DNA of 64,000 nucleotides from Hymenoscyphus infarciens (lineage: Eukaryota; Ascomycota; Leotiomycetes; Helotiales; Helotiaceae). The notes under the pieces are model-generated. The model was not told where the DNA came from. It saw only the letters and a program-made list of their open reading frames with translations, and did no database searches. A program made the position numbers and the translations under genes. Where the stretch lies: the NCBI GenBank assembly GCA_001414345.1, contig LLCB01000159.1:62001-126000 (forward strand), in the 5' to 3' direction. Position 1 is the stretch's first letter. The number at the start of each line of letters is the position of its first letter. Below, piece by piece: positions 54,437-64,000 of the stretch.

Positions 54437-57400
54437 GTTGGCTCTGTTGTAGTTGGAAGTGGTGGAGAAGGAGGAGTGTCTGTTGGATTCGGAGAGTGGA
54501 TTGGAGAGCAGTGATGAGAAGGAGGGGAGCAACCCTCTTATATTTTTTCCACCTACAACCCCGCGGCTGGTGAATACGGACCCTGGGGCATTAGTGGATC
54601 CAACAAGACGTCCTAGTCGAGGTCCCAGCAGAGACGACATTTCTCTCCAGGATAACGCTACCAAAAGGGAGACGAGGAACCAAAAGAAAGGGATTTGCAT
54701 GTGTGTGTTGTATAGTTCTATGGAGAACGTGCGTCTGATCCTCTGCCTTTGAAATGCTTATCCTCTTCCTATGGATGCTTAGAAATTCGATACTTCTAAC
54801 CTTACTGTGTAAAGTAAATGTTGTCTTTGCCAACACCAACACATGTAAAAGTCATTCCACCCCTCCAAGGGATGAAAAGACCCCACGTAAGAGCTTCCAA
54901 TTCCAATTGCAACCCCTGTCCCACCCCGGGAATTGTTGCTTGAAACGCCATCGCCTCTCAAACAAACCCGTAGAAAATATTGCTTACAAAAAACCACATA
55001 AGCAAGTTAGCAACCGATTTTTAAGCAGCAGTGGGGTGAGGATACATGCCGCTGGCTTGTCATGCTTGTTCATGCTCGAATCGTATTTCAGCGCGGTGAT
55101 TCTTACGATTGGTTGATTGCTGCGCTTCGCAAGTCATGGTCGGTGGTGTGGGGCCGCCCCGCATGAAGATGTTCTGGTTCCTGGCACGTGAGCTTGAATT
55201 GAGTTGTTTGTTTTGTAATCTTCTAGTGGTTCCGTACTCTCTACTTGAACTTACAGCAATCTTCATCGGTATATCCTAGTCACGTGGGGACTTGCAACCC
55301 CTCCAGTAGGCTACTCTTTAGAGGGATTGAAGCGATTAATTGAGGTAAAACGTTAATTTCGGATCCTCTGTAAAGAAAGTTGCGCCAGGACAACTACCAA
55401 AATCCCACCAAGTATTAAAAAGTTGGTCCTTTCCACTCTCAATCCGAACCCAATGTTTTCGCTTGCATAGCGCTTCACGACCTCTGACAATAGAAACATC
55501 TCTGCCATTCCTCTCCATTACGAACAATAAATTGTGGACTCAGCTCCTCAACTTGTCCCAAAAAGCAATCACCCCTATAGGCTTTGCACCAACCCTTCAT
55601 CATTCTCGCTTGGAGAGCTATCTTCAAAACTCAACCATCCTCGCTGGCGTGTTGCTAAATCATTGCCAAGGATCCCGGGTCTTATAACATCCTTTCGAAA
55701 TGAGTTGCACTAATTACATCTATCATTCAAACCCACTGAGAACTTCTCTATTGCCGCGAACAGTGGATTTTTGTCTCACTTCATCCACCATCCTTCGCCG
55801 AAATTTGCCTTGAATTCCAGAAGCTCATATGCCACATGTTTGACAAGCTTGATAGCGTCTAACTTAGCCAACCCACGGGTGTTGCGGGATTTCAAATAGC
55901 TAGCGCTAGGACCAAATTAAAGACAGTGGAACTCATGGTTGTTGTAGGCTTGGATGACTCTTTAGTGGGTATTCGGTGTTGTTGATTTGCTCTTGTCGAA
56001 GATCAAACGGGTGAGTCGAAGGTCGTGGGAAATCGAGCTGTATAAGTGGGAAGAGAGGGAGGTAAATTTCCAAGAATACACCCCAATACTCCCGATTGGC
56101 AGCTGATAAACCATTGGCGAGGAAGTAGCTTTGTTTGGGAGAGACACATTCGCAAAAAACATCGTTGTAGAAAACTTCAAGGGTTGGAATCTTTGCAAGC
56201 GAGCCTCCAGATGCACACCCTCAAGCTGGTAGGTTGGCAAAGGGCTGAAACTCAAAGAGTGCAAAGAGGAATCCAGGTGCTTCAGTTATCGCAGGTGCCA
56301 AATCAGATGTTGACTTGGTTTGTTGTGGACACTGTCTTGGTGGGGATCTGATAGCATACCATGTTGTTGGGTTCATTTAATTGAGACATACTATGAGAAT
56401 TTGGAAGGAAGCAGTCGGCTAGACAAGGGAAATATGTTAGAGTTGAACGAGAATTTGGTATCATAGATCTAGACTTGCCTAATAACTCTTCCTCCACATT
56501 TAATGACTGAGGTTGAACTCCCGTCATCAACTTTTTGGGGTCTGCAGTCAACAGAACAAGCAAGACACGTCAAGCTCAAATGTTGTGAAACCAATAGGCA
56601 ATGTAGACTCTACTACAAAGGCACAACTAGACTTGCAGATAAAACAGCAATGCAGTTATTGTGGGTGACCGAGTCTATCTCTCCATACAGCCTCTTGGTG
56701 TTGACAAAGTTGTAGAGCAATAATATTGTCACAATTTTGGTGACTGCAAACCTGTTAAGCCGCGCTAGTTTCTGGTAGCGAAATTGTGCTAGTCCTAATG
56801 GAGTTTTAAACACAAATTTACCGTTTTGTAGTTAATACGTGAATTTCTAGCTTCTTGGAGAATCTTGTAAGAGAACAAACGAGAAGACTTATTTATGCTT
56901 TATTTATCGCTTTTCGTCACATACACGTATTTGAGGCTATTTTGAGAATTTCTGTATTTGCTGGCTAGCTTCCAGTATCTCACTCTGCACTCTCTTATAT
57001 GCCTTTCTTTTTAGGCCAATTAGGAGGCTCCCTGAGCATCTCACTAATATAAGGGTGAAAAGAGTGAGTACTATCAGCTATCGCACTCATTTAAGAGGCT
57101 AAAAAAGTACTAACTAATCCTGGCGAGCGTATCGCGAAGGGGTACGAGGGTGGGGTTGAAAAAGAGCTCAATACTGAATAAGACGTCAAAAGCGACAGGA
57201 AGTGTTGTTGGTAGAATAGAGGTTACTCGGCACGAGAGGAGGCATATATATATATGCCTCCTCCTTGCTTAATAAGCTGATTCCTCAATTCACTATAAAC
57301 CCTTTCCAGATAATTGGGAACTGAGGTAAGAAAAATCTGCCTCGTTGTATAATCATCAATTCTTTCAATTGTTGAATGGCCTAGTGTAACGTTTGCTATA

Positions 57401-57787
57401 GAAGCAGCATCTTAAACAAGTCTACAAGTGCTGCAATAATGCAAAAGTCACCTTATAAACACATTTTCCAAGCAGTTGAGCGACCACTTTGAAGTTCCCA
57501 ACAACAAAGTCTGGCACAATAATTACGTATCTCATGAAGTCATCACAAACAAGGCCCAAAAATAACTCATAGCCATATGTGAAGTAGCAAGTTATAGTGC
57601 CAAGAGAAATTTGTGTCTACATTTATTGTCGCTTAGACATCTTTTTGGAAAGTTTAATTTATATTCTCATGATACACTCTCATGAACAATGCCCAGTCAC
57701 ACAAGTACTCCCATATAATCCAGCACCAGACCCTTCAGCTCCATCAATAACAACAAAACCCTAAGTCTCCACCATCATATTGAACCT
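54437..57787. other. Long intergenic region, no gene supported
   Basis: About 3.3 kb. The first 200 bp may be coding if the upstream nitroreductase start is used. Beyond 54700 I find no frame that resembles a protein or joins by splicing. A perfect 28-bp palindrome lies at 57236-57263. No paired transposon ends were found, though AT-rich patches at 56820-57330 might be old repeat DNA. Confidence 0.4.
57236..57263. repeat. Perfect 28-bp palindrome (AT-cored hairpin)
   Basis: GAGGAGGC arms flank an alternating AT core, with every base of 57236-57263 paired to its mirror. It could extrude as a cruciform, or be the fused ends of a lost element. Confidence 0.8.
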
Positions 57788-58006
57788 CTATATCTTTCCC
57801 CAAAAGCCAGCGAATTTCTTTGCACTTCTCTTTTCTCTCTCCACGCGATAACAGCTTCCACATTTCCCACTAACTGCAACTACCACTACTTCCGTTCCTG
57901 TGCTGTAATTATTGCAATCCAGACCTTGTTTCAAATAGTTGCAGTGGGTCTTCGGTTGATATTCAGTATGCTTGCAGTCGTAGCTTTTTATGATTTGTTT
58001 ACACAT
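57788..58006 (-). CDS. Small Cys-rich protein, 72 residues
   Basis: The ATG at 58006 opens a 72-codon frame starting MCKQIIKSYDCKHTEYQPK and continuing to HCNYLKQGLDCNNY and GKCGSCYRVEREKR. The spacing CK...YDCKH...HC...DC...CGSC resembles a widespread fungal group of short cytosolic proteins beginning MC(R/K)xxxxxYxCGH, with a zinc-knuckle-like Cys/His set. There is no signal peptide. An upstream in-frame ATG at 58129 adds a leader without that pattern. Role unknown; metal binding is inferred from the Cys/His arrangement. A pyrimidine-rich leader lies upstream. Confidence 0.6.
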   Translation of the reverse strand: MCKQIIKSYDCKHTEYQPKTHCNYLKQGLDCNNYSTGTEVVVVAVSGKCGSCYRVEREKRSAKKFAGFWGKI

Positions 58007-58966
58007 TTTGGAAAATGTGCGGCGGGTTCTTTGAAGTAGGAAGGAGACGGAGAGGTTTGTGTTACGTTCCTTAGGGATTATTTTGTGTGACGAGATGGAG
58101 AAGAGTAGGCGGTTTGGTTGAGGTTTCAAGGAACGGTGTTGTTTGTAAGTTGGTGTGAGATGGTCGAGGTTTGTGAATAACTTGGCAGGTATATATGCCC
58201 TTCATGGCCTGAACGCATTATCTTCATCATTTATTGATTCATAGAACAGAGCAGAAGTTATCTGAGTGTTAAGATGTTTAATAGTTTGATGGCCAAGGGG
58301 GAAAGAACCCTTCACTGGTTTCTTGTTAGACAGATTCTGGCACCCCCATCACAGCGCAAATCGCATCTGTCTACAGTTCCCGATATCCCAACTCCCTACG
58401 GAAATGTAAGTTAATCAACCTGAATACTTAGAACATTTAGAATAGTAGGCTAGTTCTTTTAGAACAATAAACTTCAACTATTTCAACTATCTAGATTAAT
58501 ACTGTGGATTGTGCCGCAGGGCTGGAGTAAACTGCACAAGAAAGAACTCCCAATCTACTGCCACTTCCCCGGAGTGAACCTCTTTTTCTCATTCCTCTTA
58601 TTCTTACCTCACCTTCTGACTTTTCAATATGAAAGCACAACCTTTTGCTTTCAAAAAGTCACAGTAGAGTATGGATTCGGATTTTGAGATGAGTTGGTAA
58701 CTGATTTGATTCCCTCAAGTCTTGCCATGGATGACAGGGTTGTAGGACAAGTAAGTACACGCAGGCTGGATGTAAGAAATTCCTTTTGTCGCTCCAAGAA
58801 ACGCCTAGCTCTCAATTATGTTCTCTCTTCCTAGAAACCACAGAAATACTCGCTTAACCAGAACGCAAAAACCACAAACATAAATGATTACCCACCCAAC
58901 CAAACTCCTCACCTTATTCCCCTCTGCTCAACTCCCGTTCCCTATCGCGCTCAGAAACCCATATCC
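58007..58966. other. Intergenic region, no gene seen
   Basis: About 960 bp; promoter side of the small Cys-rich gene at the left and 3' flank of the next minus-strand gene at the right. No other features. Confidence 0.35.
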
Positions 58967-59493
58967 TTACAAAAGTGCAGCAACCCCCGCAACAACCAAA
59001 GCACCCAGAACCCCACCTTCTCTCCTCTCCGCAGAACTCTTAGCAGCAGCTGTAGGCGTAGGAGCCGCAGTAGTCGTAACTGCAACTTCATCCCCGGAAT
59101 CTGTAAAGGACCCAGTGATATCCTGACATTTATAAAGACCACCTTGGATGACGCATATGGTTCCCGCGAGACAGTATCTTCCGTTGGAACAGCATTGGGC
59201 GGTGGCAGGCATGCAGTTTATGTTTCCGCAGCAGAGGGAGTTTACGCAGTGGTTTCCATCTGTTTGGTGGGTGGTCAGTTGAAGTTCTATTGCGTGGTGG
59301 GTAAAGAATATTAGAGGCGAGAGAGAGGGAGAGATTTACTTTCGCAATCGACGTATGCTTGTCTTAGCATGAGAGCAGCTGCTCTGGCGAGATTTTTTGA
59401 AACGGGTGCTGGTCCTTCGAGAGTATCCGAGAATTGCGCAGAAGCGAGCGGGAGGAGGGAAGCGAGGAGTGTGAATGTAATTGAGAAACGCAT
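58967..59493 (-). CDS. Cys-rich GPI-anchored-type surface protein
   Basis: Exons 59493-59340 and 59259-58967 join as A|AT across an 80-bp intron (donor GTAAAT, acceptor CAG) to give 148 residues. A signal peptide ends after LLPLASA (residue 19). A Cys-rich domain follows the splice: GNHCVNSLCCGNINCMP, then QCCSNGRYCLAGTICV and GGLYKCQD, ten or so cysteines in about 55 residues. A Thr/Ala/Pro stalk (VTTTAAPTPTAAAKSS) and a hydrophobic C-terminus (VLGALVVAGVAALL) complete the GPI-protein layout. Such short Cys-rich wall proteins are common in ascomycetes, some with roles at the host interface; no function is claimed. Confidence 0.82.
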
Positions 59494-60300
59494 GTTGATG
59501 TGTTGTTTATATTTATTCAAATAGCGAAGGTAGGTGGGTTAGAGTTCTTCCTGTCGTTGCTTGATAAGAGAGGGTGAGATTGATGGCGATGAAACTTACA
59601 AACACAGAGCGTCGAAGAAGTACAAACAGCAGCAACATACAGATTAAATAACCCGTCCGATAATTCGCAACTTCAAATGTGCACCCCTCAGCTCTCACTC
59701 CGGGACCCCTAAAATCTATCAAATGCGGATTATGCCTCGCCAATAAATTATCGTTTCCCTTTCTCTCTCTCCAAGCAAGCCATCCCATGTCAAACGATAC
59801 TTCCCCAAGCCACGAAAAAGAATTGCACGAATTGAAACGCTCCAATCTTTCCAATTGGGTTAATTCGGTGAGTGCTCCTGACAGCAAAGGGTGCACGAAA
59901 AGCAAGACATGGCTTGAGGCAGTGAGACCATAGCGTTGTGGGCGGCAAGTGAGGCTGAGAAAAAGAGAGGAAAGGAATTCAGCCGTTGTGTAACAACTGC
60001 TTTGGGAACTGACACTTACCCCAAGATCTCCATCTCCTGGTCGAATTTGATACTAAAACGAGTTAAACAATCCCGCGTAGGTGAGAGCGGCTCGATGCAC
60101 TTTTCCTTTTCCCATACCAAAGACAAACATTTTCGGCACAAGTAATTTCAGTACCATCACGTGAAGTCGAAATCATGCCTCTGCTGAAAAGAAAATCCCG
60201 AAACATCGGGTACGATTATTTGGTACGGAAGACGCATAAAAGTGAGGCATGCATAAGTGCGGCTAGCGAACGAATCTATTCCTATTTTAGCTAGCCTCGA
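59494..60300. other. Intergenic region before the repeat block
   Basis: About 800 bp with no recognised gene. It includes the upstream region of the GPI-type gene. A 69-codon frame at 59936-60145 has no features. Confidence 0.4.
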
Positions 60301-63300
60301 CCTACTCCTCTAAGGGGCGCTTAATCATCGCCCTAACCCTGACATAACATATGCCAGCTCACGTGAGAGCTATCTTTTATAGTATATAGATCTTTTAGCG
60401 AATAAACGTTATTAAGAAAGGGAAATAATATATTCCGATTAGCGAAACTTATACTAAAGAGTAAAGGAAGGTTAAAAAGGAGACCCTAGTAGTAGGCGAC
60501 GTCACGTGGTAGAGCCTTAAGAGTATAAAAAAGTTATAAAGTAGGGTGGTGGGGTGGTGGTAGGAGTGGGAGCGGTTAAATACCGGCGTAGGCCGGCGGG
60601 ACTTTAGCCCGGGTCGGACGGAATCTAGTACTAATTAGGCATAGTATAGGCGTGGAGGCGTTGTTGTATAGAATTAGGATATAAGAGAGCGCGGTTGACA
60701 GTTTTGCGATTTAGCCCTAGCCCCGATTCGGCCCTAGCCCTATGCTAAGAGCGCTAAGTCTTAGCCCTAACCCTACTCTAAAACCATCTATTTATATATA
60801 CTCTCTTTTAAATAGATTCTATTAAGATAATACTACCCTACTATATACTAGTCTATATATATCTAAAGAGCGAGTAATTACGCTTCTAATATACCTAAAA
60901 TCATCTAAATTAGACTCCTTTTAGTAGCGCTATTATAATCTAAAGTAATATATACAAATATAATCTATAAAAAGCTACTTATATACTCTAACTACTAATA
61001 TCTTAGAGCTAGTAATAGCTCTCTATTAATACTACTTCTCTAAAAGAGCTTTAAATTAAAAGATAAATAGATATATTAATTATTTAAGCTTTAAAAAGTA
61101 TTTTAATAAAAAAAGTATAGTAAATAGACGTAGTAGTATTAAGTAATAAATTATTAAAAATTATAACTTTAGTAGACTTTTAGTAGTACTAAAACTAAGA
61201 ATACTAGTATAATAAAAACACTTAAGTTATATACGTAAAAGTAAATTAAAAGAGCTATAATTAATTAAATAGATTAATTAGATACTAATTAATTTATCTA
61301 CTAAGTATAAAGTAAAAGAGCCTCTTATATTATACTTAACTTTTTAAGTATTAATACCTCTTAGTTTAAGAGAGTCCTGTCTTACTAAACCTACTATGTC
61401 TAAAACATTTATTCTACTAAAACACTACCTTCTAAACTATTAACTAGTAGGTTAGAAGCTCCCTTCTCAATAGTATAGGCTCTTATAGTATTTTTACTAT
61501 ATAACGTATATAAAGCGCTTCTAGAGTAAGTAGTTAATAGTCTACTTTTATAGAACGCTTAGGTTTAAACTATTAACTAACTTACGTAGCCTCCTTAGCT
61601 ATCTCTTTTATTTATACTTTAAAAGTGCTTCTATATATACTAAAAGTACTAAAAAAGAGCCTATTATACTTATTTTACTTCTAGAGCTTTAAAACTTATA
61701 ATTAAGTATACTTATATATAGAGTATAAGTGAACTTAGTAAGAGCCTCTTAAATTAAGAGACTTATTAGAATTAACTAGGCTATACTTTTCTCACTTTTC
61801 TTATAATATATTTATTATATTTAAAGATTATCTTATACTTTTAAAGGTATTTATATATAATTAATCTTCTTTTTCTTTTATTAGATTACTATATATATTC
61901 TAAGTACTTATATAATTATTCTATCTCTAATATCTCTAAGTAATTAGTTAATCCTTTATATACGTATATATACTCTTATTCTTAGAGTATATATATTTAG
62001 TTTTAAATTAAGGATTATTCTAAGCTAAATTTAAAGATATCATATCCTTTTACTAGTAAGCTAATTTAATATTATTATATATACCTTTTATATCTACTTT
62101 CTTTCTATTCTTATCTCTAAAGTGTTACTAAAAGAGCTTCTAATCTCTCTTATATATATAATCCTAAGTAAAGAAACAAAGCTATTAATATATTAGTAAT
62201 TACTTCTTAATTTAAAAAGCTTTACTTACACTATACTAGCTTATCTTATAACACTATAAGGTTACTATCTCCTTTTATATTATACTAAGTATACTCTTCT
62301 AATACTTTAAAGAGAGAGGTATACCTCTTATCTTAATTAAAGTACTTCTATACTTCTAATCCTAAAAGATATACTTAATATCCTTATACTCTATAGCTAT
62401 ATCTACCTTTACTTTATTAGTAGTAATACTTATAAGACTAAGCTTAGAGATATCTACTATTATCTCTCTCTTTCTCTTTCCCTTTCTCTTCTAAATTTTA
62501 AAGGCTTTTAGCTAGGCCTTAAACGTTAGCTAGGAAATTAGTATACTAGGAGTATTAATCCTAGCCTTATACTTAGCTCTTTTTAAAGCTAAAAGCTCTA
62601 AATTCTTCGAATTAGAGCTTACTTAAAAGAGGTAATTATAAGTACTTTAGTGTTTATACTTATAAAAGTAGTAGTAGTATATATAGTATTTGCTAGACGC
62701 TCTAGTACTAGGAGAGGCTCGCTTTGAAGAAGAGGTATAAGAGTAGAGGTAGAGGTAGAAGTAGAGAAGAAGGTCGGCTACTATTTATTTCTTATATTCT
62801 TATAAAAGAAGGTCTTTCTTCTACTTTTTAAGAGCAAATTTAGTAGATGTCTTAAAATCTTACTTAATAAATTATCTAGTAGCTTTAAAAAGTATAAATC
62901 GCTTATAAAGGTAACGATTATTAGAATCTAGATTAGTTTAAGCTAAATATATAGTATTAAGTGAATTAGAGGACTTAGAGATAAGAGACGAGTATATAAG
63001 CTCTTAAGCTAATTAAGTACTCTCTTTCTCTTTCTTTACTCTAGGCTTTTTTAAAGATATATTAAGAGAGAATAAAAGAGTATAAGAAAGTAAAAGATAA
63101 ATAAATAGAGTAGGAAAGTGAAGATATAGGTTTAGATATAATTGTCTAGATTAGTCTCCTAAGCTTTTAAATTTAAGAGACTTTAGTATATAAGAAGGCT
63201 AGTATATAAGGTATTAGTATACTATAATATCGATCACTTCCTTTTTAAGCTCTTACTTTAAGAAGGAATTTAAAGAGTATTCCTTTAACTCTCTACTCTT

Positions 63301-64000
63301 GATTATCTACTTAATTGATTATTCTCTTAATTAATTATCCTCTCTTTTAAATTATCCTCTCTTACTTATTCTCTCTTAAATATTCTCTCTTAAATTATCC
63401 TCTCTTAATTATCCTCTCTCGATTATCCTCTCTTAATTATCCTCTTCTTATCTTATTTAAATTATAGATTATATTAAGAGTTAAGAGCTAGCTTAAAAGC
63501 TTAGAAAGGAGTTCTTAGATATTATAGATATTAATAAGGATATACTTAAAGTAAAAGACACTCTTAATAGAGTAAGTAACGCCTTTCTTAGAGATATTAC
63601 TCTTAAGACTAAGAAGGAATTTAATCTTAAACTTAAGCGTTTATAAGAGAATATTAAAGACTTTTCAAAAGCTACTCTTACCGCTAGTACTTAAAGGTAG
63701 TATATAAGCCTTTAGAAAAGCTTTCTCTTCTATATTAATTTAATAGGTAAAGTTTAAGTACTTAAACGTTTTACTAAGTATATACCTAACTTTATAATCT
63801 CTTAGATTACTAAGTATTATAAAGGGAAGAATAGAGTTAAGAGAGATTTATACTTAAAGGCTTAAAAGATAAGAGTAGCTACCTTTTAGAGGTTCTATTA
63901 ATAGTATAATTAAGAGACCTAGGAGTAGTAGAAGATAATATAAGGCCTATTTAATAGTAATTCTTTAGTATTAAAGGATATAAGTATATATATAACCTTC
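60300..64000. repeat. Large RIP-degraded repeat block, continuing past the window
   Basis: From about 60.78 kb to the end, sequence is very AT-rich with almost no CA or TG, while TA, CT and AG remain. This is the signature of repeat-induced point mutation. No frame of useful length survives. The first 480 bp (60300-60780) are less mutated and include G+C segments (taccggcgtaggccggcggg) and two ccctaaccct motifs. No terminal repeat pair could be closed because the right end lies outside the window, so the repeat family is unknown. Confidence 0.85.
63290..63450. repeat. Degenerate tandem repeat, attatcctctctta units
   Basis: About ten imperfect copies of a 12-15-bp unit (aattatcctctctta) run in tandem inside the RIP block. 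Confidence 0.8.

Noticed and set aside
63290..63450. CRISPR-like spacing of attatcctctctta units
   Set aside because: Units are contiguous without unique spacers, in a eukaryotic RIP block; a simple tandem repeat.

Overview
This window is nuclear DNA of a filamentous ascomycete (Pezizomycotina). The evidence is short introns (mostly 47-60 bp) with GT...CTAAY...AG signals, two Zn2Cys6 transcription factors of fungal type, a nuclear ATP9 gene, KRE9 and DUF4360 genes, a 2EXR family, and long AT-rich tracts almost free of CA/TG dinucleotides, as expected of repeat-induced point mutation (RIP). The gene set fits Leotiomycetes, but that placement is inference from family resemblance and was not tested. 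Gene models below were spliced by hand; almost all close in frame, with total length divisible by three.

Layout. 1.5-5.2 kb: divergent pair of housekeeping membrane genes, SRP receptor beta subunit and the ankyrin-DHHC palmitoyltransferase AKR1. 7.2-7.9 kb: ATP9, the proteolipid of mitochondrial ATP synthase. 10.7-13.8 kb: divergent pair of cystathionine beta-synthase and a KRE9/KNH1 cell-wall protein. 16.7-19.8 kb: a DUF4360 secreted protein and a fungal protein of the family often mislabelled as geranylgeranyl pyrophosphate synthetase. 22.2-31.2 kb: alpha/beta hydrolase, Zn2Cys6 regulator and intronless P1B copper-type ATPase, possibly a small functional group. 33.8-37.1 kb: a second, 12-exon Zn2Cys6 regulator. 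37.9-42.2 kb: a decayed 2EXR relic, a frameshifted 2EXR gene and an ankyrin protein. 42.8-48.3 kb: three secreted or surface proteins of unknown function. 52.4-54.4 kb: a disordered acidic protein and a nitroreductase-fold protein. 57.8-59.5 kb: a 72-residue Cys-rich protein and a GPI-type Cys-rich surface protein.

Mobile DNA. Four short non-autonomous DNA transposons can be delimited by terminal inverted repeats and target-site duplications: a Harbinger-like element (32420-32851), a TA-flanked element with about 100 bp of strong internal inverted repeat (46174-46787), a hAT-like element with a perfect 8-bp duplication (48634-49317), and a Tc1/mariner-like element (50706-51228). All but the first have AT-rich, CA/TG-poor interiors. 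From about 60.3 kb to the right edge lies one large RIP-degraded repeat with no coding capacity, preceded by CCCTAA-like motifs. The left 60 kb is thus an ordinary gene-bearing region that becomes transposon-rich after 45 kb and ends in a heterochromatin-like block.

No clearly new multi-gene system is proven here. The best leads are the secreted-protein gene enclosed by two transposons (47.1-48.3 kb), the hydrolase-regulator-ATPase group, and two introns that could yield alternative products.
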